A stretch of DNA of 64,000 nt from Eretmocerus hayati (lineage: Eukaryota; Arthropoda; Insecta; Hymenoptera; Aphelinidae), in assembly GCA_029851415.1 (NCBI GenBank), contig CM056743.1, positions 33,000,714 through 33,064,713 on the forward strand, written 5' to 3'. Made by a program: the position numbers and the translations under genes. Shown one piece after another: positions 51,284-63,274 of the stretch. The notes under the pieces were generated by a model that made no database searches, had not been told where the DNA came from, and saw nothing but the letters and a program-made list of their open reading frames with translations. Within the stretch, counting starts at the first letter, position 1, and each line of letters opens with the position of its first letter.

Positions 51284-54200
51284 TCAATTACATTCACAGT
51301 CTGTGTTTCCTTGCGTATTATCATCGAGTCCGAGTGACTTCCAGAATGAATACTGAATAAACTCAATATTATGCTCTTCCGTCAGATTATCTGGGCCAGC
51401 AATGTGTAAATAATTGAAGTTAGTTTCGGTGAGATTGCCTGGTAATGAGTCGACCTTTGACCATTCCAGATCCAATTTTGGTTTGCTAAAATTAGAGGAT
51501 CAAAATGTCAATTGAAATCCAGCATTTTTAGCCGTTGTGAATAGTTTTGACCCCGCACCTGTTGTAAGCGACAGAGGTCCACAATTGGATCAATAAATTT
51601 TGCATAGCCAAATTTTTTTGGTCTCTTGCTGGGATTATAATATCGTTTCCTATCACCATATATACATCTTCACCATGAGGAACGCCTGAATAAGGGTGAG
51701 AATTGAGTTTGTAGATTCCAAATCAGAAACTGAAGTAACCATTCGCTTACCATAATCCTGAATGTGACTGTTGATTGTGATACTATCTTTGCCTGTCTTG
51801 TATGAATAGTAATAAAACCAAACAGGACTGTGAATTGCTTTTGAGTGGGCAATTGCTGCTTTTACACTATCCACATTGAAGAACCTGTCACTCGCTAGGC
51901 GTATCAAAATTCCAATGTTCTCACGATTGATGGGCTTGTCGCCGAAATAGTGCTCTCGAATCCTCTTCGCGATTTTAGGATGGTCCTTTTTTGATGCAGT
52001 ATAGTTGAAGTCGAGCAAAATCGGTGCTCTCTCTTCCCAGTTTGAATCCAAATCTTGGAGTATCGTTTCATTCCTGACAAACTCTGTGTTTGAAATACAT
52101 TTATGAGTGATCCTTTCCACTCATGGAGAAGAAAATACTAATGCTAATTAGGGAGTCTGTTCTATAGGATGTAATTATGATCATAATGTGACATCAGTAT
52201 GAGTTATTTTCAGTTTGGGAAGTTATCGGATTAGTTTCAAGACATTGAGCGAGAAAGTTTCCCAGTAGAATGATAAAGACTAATAATTGTAATTTTACGG
52301 CTCATCCTCTGGAGAGACTCACTAATACAATCCTATCATGAGGCTTGATCTTTTAATTCAGCGAGTTCGTGTCGATTTTCTGGAATCTATTGAAATTCTA
52401 TTCACCAGAGATCCTCATATGAATTAATTTTTTGGATAGTTTGACATCAAACCATTTCGTATTAGAAAAACTTACATGAATGAATTTCAATCATAGAAGC
52501 GACATTATAATAACGGTACAATTACCTGAGAGTGGATATATCCCTTCTTCACTGACTACACCCGTTATCCAAGGCACATCATAAACGTCCCCACTGCGGA
52601 CTATTTCAGCTGGTGGTCGCGTTAAAAATGAGTTTTTACTTGGTTTCTCGATGACAGGGCCGAATGGAGTGTAGGGCATCAACTGCCATGGCTGAGTAAA
52701 CAAATGTCATTAAGTATTCCCTTCGAAATATTGTTCATTCATTTATCTTTGCTTGCGTTTGTTAGAAGACGGGTTGAATTCATCATGCCTAGTTACAAAT
52801 CACAATGTTTTGATTTTGAGGACAGCTGTTGATTGCCTTCAAATCAATTGATTACCAGGCATTTTATGGAGATGAATTGCTATTGACTAACAAGAGGAGG
52901 ACCAGGTCTCCGGATCACCAGTGTTGTCCAAATGTTTTTTACAGTTACATATTTCTAACATATAATATGAAAGATCTAGAGTGACTCCGTCAAGTGGGCC
53001 TTTTGTTCAGAGCTACAGCCGAAAACATCAACATTGCCAGTATATCTATCTATATAATTTCTCAACATGGGCCTATATGACCAATGATAATCTCAGTGGC
53101 TGTGTCTTTGGACAGGGGACCCATGTGACGGATTTACAGTGGATTATTCATATTCTAGGTAGTACAAAACCGTAAAGAAATGTTGACAGGATTGGGCATC
53201 CGGACACCTGGTTATCCCCTTGTAAGTCATCAAGAGTTCAATTGATAGTGAGACTCTACTTTACTTCTTGGTTATTTGGAATCACTGGCAAATTGATGCG
53301 AACCTTTGAGGCATGGAAATTTCTTTTAGAAGTACTCATCAACCTATGACAGAACTGAGTACCTCCAAGAACTAGTGATTACTGTTGAATAGGCCGATTC
53401 AGTTGGAACAACTCTCTAGAAATTTATTCCATGCTCCTTTTGAAGAATCCAACGAGAATAGGTTGGTATGAGGGCCGTTGATAGTCGACCACGAAAGAAT
53501 ACTATTTTATGCGATTTTTCAACGGTTGAATGCTCACAAATTGCATAAAGTATCTTCTGCTTCACACTCATGGAGTTCCCCGCTTCCGAACAATTACTCT
53601 AAGTTCCGCCTGCGACTCGGGCCAAAAACTCATCACCCTGAAGTGAGCTCAAACCTCGTAAACTTGGTGCAAAAGGTACCATCGAGGGAGTCTGAGGATT
53701 ATTCCAATAATTCATCTACCGCACATTTATGCGTTTATGATCACCAATGCATTTCATACTCTACGCTTCAAAAGAATAGTGGGAATAACGAGTGAAGTTT
53801 GTCATTTATGTCGAATCAAGATTTGTCCACGTTCAATCATGGGCCCTACAAAAGAAACGGTTTTTCATCCTTCTTCGCCTACACTCCACTTCCAACGAGA
53901 TTGATCGTCACCCTGATAAAGGAGATGAACTATGGATAAGAAGACTAATTTGAATATCTCACCATGAACAACGGTAGAGCTCCTGTTATGTCATGCGCTG
54001 AACGTTTTCTCAGACATTGAACCAATGATTTGGTGTCGATGGTGGGACAATCTAAGGCTGCACCGAGCTTCATTGCTTTTTCTCGTGCATGATCAGTTTG
54101 CGCCCAGCATTTGAATGCCGTACCACTCAAAGATATTCCACTATTAAAAAGTCCTCTACTCATGGGTGACAGATAATGCAGATGTACACTGACAGCTCCG

Positions 54201-56673
54201 GCACTCAATCCAATTATTGTTATGCGGTTAGGATCACCTCCAAATGATTCAATATTCTCTTTGATCCATTTTAGAGCCAAAACTTGATCTTTTAAACCCA
54301 TATTCCCAGGTACGACTTCATCTCCTGTGCTCAAAAAACCTAGTATCCCAACCCGATAGTTCATAGCGGCATATATAACGTCGTGGTCTATGAGGTAATG
54401 TTCCTCATTTTTCTCAGATACTCCTTGTTGAAATGCCCCACCGTAGATGTAAACTATCACCGGTAATGATCCATTACGTTTGACAGGTGAATAAATTTTC
54501 AGGTACAAACAGTCTTCGTCACCGTTGAGATAGTTGCCCGAAGGGTACAAATCTCGGATGAGCTCAAAACATTTATTGGGAATTTGGTTTGCCACTAGTT
54601 CACCAGTCCATGGTCCAATTGGCTCTGGTATCTGTAAGTAACACGTGGAAATGGAAATCATTACTCGTACCGTCTTTCATTGAATACATGTTATTCTTCT
54701 GAATTTATCCCCTTCTTTTCGTAGAAATTCTAGTCAATTGAAGATCTATCATTACTTCGAATCGAGAGCTTGATAGAAAATGTCACATAATGCCCAATTC
54801 AATATTTCACGAACTTTGCACGAGCATTCGATGAGTTTATGAATTGGTTCAAATATCTGTCTATGCTCAAGTGAACATAGTAGTATGAGAAATCAGATAA
54901 CCCACATAAAAATGACCAAGTAAGTGATGTACAAGTTTGGAAAATGTCATTTTTTCAAATTCGCATGAGAAATCTCTTACCGTTATCTCCAATCGGGTAT
55001 CTCACACTATAGGAGCAACAATTTGTGGAATGGATCGAGAATTTCTTGATCATTTTCACGAGGTTTGAAATGAAGAAACTAAGAATTTTTTACGAGAGGA
55101 AATAAGCTTGGCTTATTTTAAGGGTGCTCCCCAGCTGTTTTCAGCGCCACGAGTGGCCATTTTGGAAGCTTCAAAACGGAAGTATTTTTCCCCCAATTAT
55201 ACGTCCTGGATTCAAATCATTTCCAAAATCTGAGTAGATAGAAAGGAAGCTGAGATCCTTCCGCACCTGGGGATATATCACATGTGATGGTTTTATTGCC
55301 GTGGAACGAGCTATGATAGTTCAAAAAAAGAAGCTATCGCGGGGCGAAGAAACGCGTGATCTGAGAGCTCGGTAAGTCAAGTTTCGCTTCATTTCGCTTC
55401 ACGCAGCGGCCACATGCAGCAAAACATTTGGCGCGAAAGCGCGATAAGCCATGAGTGCGACAAGGAGGTTAGAGTGGCGCGAAGTGTTGCATCCTTGTCG
55501 CACTCACAGCTGGTATACGTCCAATATGGCGCTCCCGCCTTCATGTGGCCGCACCCTCACAGCATTCACGTAAAAGAGCACCTCACCTGCTCTTTTACGT
55601 GAATGAAGCGAAATGAAGCGAAACCTGACTTACCGAGCTCTCAGATCACGCGTTTCTCCGCCCCGCGATAGCTTTTTTTTTTGAACTATCATAGCTCGTT
55701 CCACGGCAATAAAACCATCACATGTGATATATCCCCAGGTGCGGAAGGATCTCAGCTTCCTTTCTATCTACTCAGATTTTGGAAATGATTTGAATCCAGG
55801 ACGTATAATTGGGGGAAAAATACTTCCGTTTTGAAGCTTCCAAAATGGCCACTCGTGGCGCTGAAAACAGCTGGGGAGCACCCTTAAGCAACCTTGAAAC
55901 TGCGATAGTGCCTCTGCCTTAGATGTCCATTCTGAGATGACATGCGACCATTTTCACCCAAACCAAAACGTGATGACAAAATTATTTGCTGTCGTAATCT
56001 TAATCAAGATATCTCGGATCCATTCTGTACATTTTTCTAGTTAAAATGTCAAATTGAATAAATCATGCGAATAGTGATAGCTCGAATGATTGGCAATGTA
56101 TCCCGTTTCAGACACATTTCTAAGTCTCCAATTCACTAAGCTCGTATTTAGTAGGGATACGGACGTAGAAATACTTAAATCTGGATGATCTTAACCAGTA
56201 CGAAGGAATTCCATGGAAACCAGCACTACAAGGACTTCACAAAATTGCAAATATCAGTTTTTGCCGTCGAACCAGTTATTTGTTGAACAAAAAAGTCTTG
56301 ATTCGCTCTAGAGGGACAGATCACAGATTCGTTTCCTTAGCCAGAAAATACACGAGAATGTAAATTTTTAGGTTATTCGGGGCCCGACATATTGTTCTCC
56401 AATGTAATCAAATTGCTCACAATAATGAATCGAGTAATACTGCGTCTAATGGTCAAGATATGAAAGGACAATGTTAGTACTCACTTCGAATCTTCGTTCA
56501 CCCACTGGTGGTAATGCAAAAGGGATCCCTTCGTAAGCTTCATACTTATTTCCTGCATGAGAAATTTTGTAGTGACCCGTAATGATCCCTAGTTTCGTAG
56601 ATACTTTCGGTGCATCTTGTGAATAACAGAAACTTAGATGACCAACAACAGCGGCTATTTGTAAGAGAAACAT
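51284..56673 (-). CDS. Secreted carboxylesterase (type B, alpha/beta hydrolase), 6 exons, 561 aa
   Basis: Ester hydrolase of the insect carboxylesterase clan (esterase-6 / venom carboxylesterase-like). Minus-strand exons: 56673-56485, 54631-53963, 52691-52526, 52083-51751, 51685-51559, 51485-51284, all GT-AG with matching phases. Total 561 aa, full length. A signal peptide is at residues 1-18 (MFLLQIAAVVGHLSFCYS). EDCLYL is followed by the catalytic triad Ser206 (GLSAG), Glu335 (SEEG) and His456 (GVPHGED), all present. Two positions are unusual: the Ser motif is GLSAG rather than GESAG, and the oxyanion HGG is YGG. So the gene looks functional but perhaps with altered specificity. Intron 1 contains a TTAA-flanked fold-back element and intron 2 an FB-C copy. 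The signal peptide implies secretion. Confidence 0.88.
52900..53225. mobile_element. Fold-back MITE FB-C, copy 2 (carboxylesterase intron 2)
   Basis: Shares GTGACTCCGTCAAGTGGGCC, 'CAGAGCTACA' and the CATGGGCCTATATG centre with the copy at 33222-33554. The outer left end is diverged, so the left boundary is approximate. Confidence 0.65.
55118..55887. mobile_element. TTAA-flanked fold-back element FB-F (carboxylesterase intron 1)
   Basis: A near-perfect palindrome with arms of ~340 bp runs from TTAAGGGTGCTCCCCAGC to its exact inverse GCTGGGGAGCACCCTTAA. The centre (about 55420-55590) is a distinct CG-rich sequence containing a smaller hairpin (CACGTAAAAGAGC...GCTCTTTTACGTG). TTAA at both outer edges suggests piggyBac-type target duplication; no transposase. 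Confidence 0.8.
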
Positions 56674-57531
56674 GATTGAAGGCGCAAATCAAAATTCGTC
56701 TCTCTTTAAATAACGTGGTTTCAGATAAGGAAAAAATTGATAAGTTTCGGTGCACGCTCATCTTCTGATATCGAATTATAGTCGCAGAAAGATCGAACTC
56801 ATATTGCGCGAAATTTGCTAAGAAATAGCCAATACACAGTGATATTTAGACTCGAATCTTGGGCAAATAAATGAGTATGGATTTATCTGAAGCACGATAA
56901 GAGGAACCACCTTGCCTTGATAATCCGAGATGACTTGAATTCTAATTCTTTATAATTTTTTAGAAGCGAAACCAGGGCGATTCCATGTAAGTTCTTACAG
57001 CAAAAAAGTTTTGGTCAAAGATCTTTCTAACGATGAGATATATCATTCTTGAAATAAAGTCAGGGAACATTTCGTCTTCTTTGGCCTTGATCGACTTCGT
57101 GACTGAGCTACGCGGATTTGTAGATTGCAAGCTGGGCACTGAATCTTTGATTTTAAATCGGTAAAAGTGTAATGATTTTGATGCAACTGTGAATATCAAC
57201 TTGAATTCTGTTGTATATATTCGATAGGTGGATAATGCATGCTGGTTCTGATGGACCAGGCGGAAATTGTTATTAAGCTCAGAAAAAACTTACTTCTTAT
57301 GGAAAACAGAAAAGAATGATTTGCTTGAATATACTATCGCGAATTCCATTGCAAAATGTTTCCGTGATACCTAATTACATAATTTTACAAAAATTTCACT
57401 CAGGATATGCGCTAAGAGCTCCGTAAGGCTTCGAAAGCCATCCAAAAATTATTTTTTCATCTTAATCCAGTCTCACTGCTTTCCAAGAAATAAATCTGAC
57501 CTAATCACGTTACGATCAGTCGCAAACGCCT
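56674..57531. other. Carboxylesterase upstream region
   Basis: A minus-strand TATTTAAA (56712-56705) lies ~35 nt upstream of the start codon and may be its TATA box, though this would leave a very short leader. Otherwise nothing recognised. Confidence 0.35.
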
Positions 57532-58532
57532 GTGGGAACCAGGGTTTGACAAATAACGCTAGTTTCGTTATGGTGCGTTATTAACGAAACCCTCGGAGAT
57601 CTGTTATGATATTCGTTAATTCGTTAAATAATGGGTAGAATTCCGTTATGTTTTTCGTTACGTTACCAGAATAACGTTAAAATCATAACGAATTGAATTT
57701 CGTTTCGTTATGAGTTTCGGTATTTTTAACGAAACGTATAACGAAATTCATGTGGATAACGTTATTCGAAACTAACGAAACTAATAACGAAATTGAGTAA
57801 CGTAATTTCCAAGAAATTTCGTTAAAGTTTTCCGTTACGTTAACATAACGAAATTCTTTTCCGAGTTTCGTTACGTTATTTTTTTTCCATTATATTCACA
57901 GCCGCTAATGAATTTTGACTCATTTCTGAGTGAACGCAATATCACCCTCTCTGAAAATGACGGTATCTTGGATTCTACGCGTCGTGGGAGAATTTTGAAA
58001 GAAGTATCTCCGAATACTTGGTTGCACCCACCAATCTAGTCTATCTCTGGCGCATTAGGAATCAGTCATATCCGATCTCCTCTATTTAAGGCCCTCGTGG
58101 GGCAAAAGTTCGTCCTGATCACTTGGCAAAAAAAAAACGAAACAAAATACAACTTCCATTTCGTTACGTTACTCGCGGAAGTAACGTAACGAAATCAATT
58201 ATAATGTGAATAACGTTACTCGAATACCGTAACGAAACTCCAATACTTGAATTTCGTTTCGTTATTGATAACGTTATTCACATATAACGTTATTCACGTA
58301 AGAGTCGAGTTTCGTTATTATAGAATAACGTTTTTAATAACAAAACGAAATTCAAGGATTGGAGTTCCGTTACGTTATTGTATTACGTTAGTGACATTAC
58401 GTTACGGTATTTGGTTATGTTATCCTAACGTAACGAAATTACCTCTTAATTTCGTTTTTTGTCATGATAACGTAACATAACGAAATCGATAACGCAATTT
58501 TGTTATGTTACTTGTCAAACCCTGGTGGGAAC
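57532..58532. mobile_element. hAT-type MITE with 8-bp target duplication
   Basis: The element spans 57540-58524 (985 bp). Its terminal inverted repeats are CAGGGTTTGACAA and TTGTCAAACCCTG. It is flanked by a perfect 8-bp duplication GTGGGAAC (57532-57539 and 58525-58532), which fits the hAT consensus nTnnnnAn. Both subterminal regions are packed with short inverted and direct GTTACGTTA/TAACGAAA words. The central ~250 bp (57900-58130) is unrelated. No transposase, so non-autonomous. Confidence 0.9.
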
Positions 58533-58589
58533 CAATGCCCTCCAAAAGATCTTGCAGGGTGAATAAACGCAGGAATCAACCCATGTGGA

Positions 58590-59130
58590 GAGGGTTGGCA
58601 TAGACTATGCATAGCATTTGCGTAGCATTACTATAGTTCACGTGTACTGCACTATGCCTAGTCTACACTAATTTTGGAGAATGGATTTGTTTGCCTATAA
58701 CTGTACCAGCTAACGATTGAGCTGAATTTTTACGCCGAGCTGATTCGGCCCAAATGAAGTCTGATGTTTTGGAGCCTGAATATCGTGTGTGGGTGGCTGG
58801 ATGAACAGCATTATCGTATCTCGCATGTGTGATGATTTGCATTCTCTCTAAGGAAGTCTGACAATGCCGAGCCATGCAAAAAGTACAGGGTAAATCTTTC
58901 ATGCACAACCCCACATTGCGGAGTGATGCTGATCCAGCCACCCACGCACGATATTCAGACTCCAAAACATTAGATTTTAGTTGCAGCAAGTCAGCTTGGC
59001 ATGAAAATTCAAATCAATCGTTAGCTGTAACAGTTATACGCGAGAAAATTCATTTTTCAAAATTAGTGTAGACTATGCATAGTAAACTACGGCCACATGG
59101 GCTACATTAATGCTACAAAAATGCTATGCA
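58590..59130. mobile_element. Fold-back element FB-G
   Basis: The left arm TAGTCTACACTAATTTTGGAG (58659) is inverted at AAAATTAGTGTAGACTATGC (about 59060). The arms pair over ~170 bp through CTGAATATCGTG/CGATATTCAG (58786, 58948). Outer ends carry ATGCATAG repeats. Moderate divergence between arms. Confidence 0.7.
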
Positions 59131-59139
59131 TATGCTATC

Positions 59140-60375
59140 GTGAATGTCCGAAGTCAGTGGATCCTGAGATTCCCTAACAGAGACAGTGAATGTATGTCAT
59201 ATGCACCTGACTTCAGGCATCCACTAGTGATTCCCAAGAATCACTGGTCTGCATCGGTGAATGTCCGAATCGAATCAAAAATTAACTTTTGAAAATCCAA
59301 CAGGATCGGGATTGGGTATATCCGTAACTGGTTTCCATTATCGGCAATGCACTTGAACAGTTTAATATTTCCCTCCCATACATTTATATTGTTCAGGATT
59401 CGAATATTTGTACAGCTAGATGCGCTCGCTAGTTTTCCCCCGAAATAGTTCTATTATATATATACCGAGTTCAATGTCACCAATACCACAACAGCCATGC
59501 GTGTACCTTACCTCTTCTCTGTAAAGCTCGCAAGAGTTCCAAATCAGTTCAGCCTTGACCAAGGCCCACGGCGGATCTTTGGTTACCCCATGCACGCGAT
59601 GATCGCTCAGTATATGTATATATCTTGAATATCGGCCGATCAGATCGACCAGAGTACTTTTTGTGTGTGTCCGCGGATCGTGAGATGAAGTGCATTCTCG
59701 CACGATTGATTCAGCAGACTGTACGTGATTGACAAACTGTGTATTTAGATCTTAAGCTTAGTGGATAAGTGTGATTTATCGTGAAGATGCACAGAATCTA
59801 CAAATGACTGGCTAGATCGCCCACCCTGCTGCAGACTCTTCATCCTCGTATTTTAACCCCAAGGGAAGCACCCCAGGTCCTTAACAACATGATTCATAAA
59901 GATTAACCTATGATGATACAAATTGGAACAGAATTAAAATCCGTCACCATACGCGTTCGTACACATTACGGCGCTGAGAAGACATGTGAATATCAATTTT
60001 TCTCTTATTGTTACAACAATCTTGGCTGTGATTACACCTAGGATCACATGAGAAACTTTTGACTTTACGGGTCGAAAATGACGGGTCTGCTGACTGCGCG
60101 GGAATCTGGTTGATGATCAAAGTTCATTTCTATTCTCTACGATCTATGTCAAGAAAGTGAATTTGGACATTCACCGATGTACACCAGTGAATCTTGAGAA
60201 TCACTTGTGAAAACCCGGAGTACGATTCTATACCAGATATTCAATGAGCCCACCAGTGAATGTCGGACATTCACTAGTTAATCTGCAGAGTTCCTGATGG
60301 CTTTAGTGAATCTGCAGATTAACTAGTAATTATCCAACATTCACTGATTCCGGACATTCACGGTAACACATACAC
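59140..60375. repeat. Region with inverted GTGAATGTCCGA-type repeats
   Basis: The block ending CATCGGTGAATGTCCGAA (about 59250-59270) is inverted at TTGGACATTCACCGATG (about 60162). The unit AGTGAATSTNNAGANTCACT recurs several times between 60180 and 60370. Probably one fold-back element with an internal ~900-bp insert, or two related copies. Confidence 0.5.
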
Positions 60376-60612
60376 TGTCAATTCCTTGGGGTGGAATTTC
60401 CTATCAAATGAACTACTGAAACCTTCATTCGAGCCGTTGTGAGGTGGATTCCTACCTCAAGAGACTGGAATCTCAGTGGGAGCTTTGTACTGGAGACGTT
60501 TTCCAGTCTAAGCTGGTATGGGAGAACGTGTTGATGATAACGGTGTTTGCTGAGTTTTTGCATCGAAGCGATTGATACTCAGAGATTTTTATCGACTGAT
60601 TTCAATTCAGGC

Positions 60613-60676
60613 CTCAAAAGTTGCGAAAAAATGTTCAAACAGGTTCAAAAGTTGCGAAAAAATGTTCAAACAGGTC
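60613..60676. repeat. Short tandem duplication (2 x ~31 bp)
   Basis: CAAAAGTTGCGAAAAAATG...CAAACAGG is repeated twice in a row just upstream of a retrotransposon fragment. Confidence 0.8.
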
Positions 60677-60989
60677 CCTCCTGGTCAGCGTTTCCTTAAA
60701 CATTGACCAAATCGAGCAAAATCATCGTAACGAGGTTTGCGGGCAAGCACTCCTTTTGTACTGACATACGTCAAGAAGGTACATTTGGATTTGGGAGTTC
60801 TGTTCAATTGTCTTTTGGGAGTTTACAAGGCTTTCTGAGTTCTCTAAAGTTCTTGGAAATGTAGTCTCTGGCCAGCTCAAATATTGCATCGAGGACTATG
60901 AACTTCTTGACCGATAACTGGGTTCCGTGAAGGCGACAGGATCCAGACAGCCTTGCTAGGAGTGTTGGATGACGTCTCGAATGGCATTG

Positions 60990-62180
60990 ACGGAACAATG
61001 TTCACCATCTTCATTCTTTCCGGATTTTCTGGAATTTTTGAGAGAATTCCCCACAAGCTTCTCGTTCAGAAATCACGAGCCTTTTAAGTCAGTGATCATA
61101 CCACTCGCTGTTTCTTGTCATATTCTGCCGACCGTAGTCAGGCCGTCATTGATGACGGAGGTGCCGTATCTGACTGGATAAATACGACTGTGGGTGTCCC
61201 GCAAGGATCAGTCTTGGGTCCTCTCATCTTTCTCATTTTCATTGACGGTTTACTCCAAGTACTACGCTTTTCCCGTCATATGATATATGCTGATGACAAA
61301 AAACTATACCGAAGGTGCTACCGCTATGAGATCGAGGATACTTCAAGGCTGGTTGAAGAAGATGCACATGCTATCTATTATCGGGCCAATGCAAATGGTC
61401 TGAGCTTGAACTTCGAGAAAACGAAAGTGATAATCCTCGATAGCGCTGGAAATTTACCATCACTGGATATGAATGCTCTTTCTCCGATCACCGTCGTCGA
61501 TACGCCTATGGAATTTGTGATTGGAGTGGAGAACCTCGGTGTTTGGATGCCAACCGACTTGTCCTGCAGAAAATATGTCTCCTACATTTGCCAAAAAGTT
61601 TTCGGAACATTGTGCCAACTCCGTCCCCATCAGCATGCTATCTCATTCTCTCTTCGAGAATCCCTCATACAAACTCTCATCCTCCCATACTTCGACTATG
61701 CCTGCCTTGTCTACCATGATGTCTCCGAGGAACAAAATTCTCGCCTCCAGCGAGCCCAAAACGCTCGTACCCGATTTGTATTTGGAAATATTCTTTGGAG
61801 AGATAATATTACCCCCTGCCGGTAACGACTGGGGTGCCTCACAATCAAATCTTGACGAGAGTATTTCTTAGCCAGTTCCATGTTCCGAATACTGAAAAAG
61901 GGGAAGTCTCAATAATCAGCCAAGAGTATAGTGCAAATTTGCAACGCGAGTGTTCATAGGTCAGCAAGACTTCAGACTGGTGATCTTATGATTCCTAAGT
62001 GGCGTACCACTGCGCTTCAGAATTTGTTCTATGTTTCTGCATCCATTCTTTGGAACAGAATGCCACGCTATATAACTAATTTGTCACGAGATGTAACCTC
62101 CTTGTATGTTTTCAAGAGCCACTTGTTCATTCATCTCACCAGTCAGGGGTATAATGCGAAGGAAGTCAGCAACTGAAGTC
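60990..62180 (+). pseudogene. Decayed Jockey/CR1-type non-LTR retrotransposon
   Basis: Upstream, out of frame, 'GFSGIFERIPHKLLV' resembles the FSKAFDxIPHxxL motif. The frame 61115-61825 has 'GVPQGSVLGPLIFLIFIDGL', the YADD catalytic box (MIYADD, 61279-61296 region), 'NFEKTKVIIL', 'NLGVWMPTDL' and the thumb 'LILPYFDYACLVYHD'. After a frameshift, 61931-62176 has the C-terminal 'ILWNRMPRYI' and 'FKSHLFIHL' blocks. At least two frameshifts; 5' truncated. The + strand GC-rich repeat that follows may be its 3' region. Confidence 0.85.
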
Positions 62181-62386
62181 ATTCGATTAACGTGTATTCT
62201 TCGTGTTTTTCCCTATGAAAAGTCATGTCCCATGCTACTGCGTAACGAGTTAATATATTCACCTACTATATACTCTGCCATCATGACCCTCTCCCAGACA
62301 CTGGGTAAAAGGCTGGCGTTCGAGCTCGAGAACTATCCTCTCTCAATCTGGACCAACCGATGGAAAGTTCCACATGGTTGCTGAGA

Positions 62387-63260
62387 CCGAAGACTGGGGG
62401 CGGGGAGTATGCCGTGTGCTCCCGAGATACTAAGATCTCCCTTGCCGGAGGACTGGGACCGGGGAGTGCGTTTGTCTCCCAGGATCAATAGGTTCCCTAG
62501 AAGGGGGTCGAGACACGGTGTTTTCAGTCCGCCATGTTTTGCCCAAGTCCCATGTTATTTACTATGACTATATCGATGGAGTCAAAAAATAGGTATAGTA
62601 AATAACGCGGGCTGGGGAAAGTATGGCGGACCATATGTCTCGACCCCCTTCTAGGGGCCCTCAGGATCAACTAAGGACCCTCTTCGCGGTTAACTGGGGC
62701 CGGGGAGTCGTTACTCGCCAAAGATCCGAAGATCTTGGGCATCTGCCTTGCGTATATCGTTCAAGTCTTTTTTTTTTCGGTAGGCCGGGAAGGAGAAATC
62801 TTCATAGACACCCACATGAGTGTGGGTAGTGTCGGATTCACCCGGGAAGACTCGGGCACCTACCGACTAAAACCCCTCCCCGGAGGGCGCCAACCCGAAG
62901 GTTATAGTCCCAGAGGAAGCAAGGAAGGAACAGAGAATAGAGTAAAGATGAAAGATACAGGGAGGCTTGCGAAGAAGCGGGAGCCCTGAAGTGGTCCAAA
63001 ATGCCACTCAGGGCTCATACGCACTGAGGCGGACGAGGTGGTAAAAGCACACACATGGGTGCTGGGGCTGAAGACTGGGGGCGGGGGAGTTGTCGTGTGC
63101 TCCCGAGATACTGAGATCTCCCTTGCCGGAGGACTGGGGCCGGGGAGTGCGTCTGTCTCCCAGGATCAACTAAGGATCCTCCTTGCGGAACTGGGGCCGG
63201 GGAGTCGTTACTCTCCCAAGATCCGAAGATCTCCCTCGCGGGCTCGTTCAAGTCGGTTGA
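62387..63260 (+). repeat. GC-rich ~57-bp repeat array
   Basis: The unit ACTGGGGCCGGGGAGT...CTCCC.GATC is repeated in two blocks (62395-62760 and 63070-63250) that are close copies of each other. The 57-bp length keeps one frame open (repeat peptide GPGSxxxSQD), which could be coding or coincidental. It follows the retrotransposon fragment directly. Confidence 0.65.
62498..62654. mobile_element. 157-bp hairpin MITE
   Basis: Its inverted ends are CTAGAAGGGGGTCGAGACA and TGTCTCGACCCCCTTCTAG. Pairing continues through CAGTCCGCCAT/ATGGCGGAC and TTATTTACTAT/ATAGTAAATAA, almost to the centre. It is inserted into a unit of the GC-rich repeat. A TA target site (CTAG edges) is possible. Confidence 0.8.
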
Positions 63261-63274
63261 CGTACCAATTTTGA

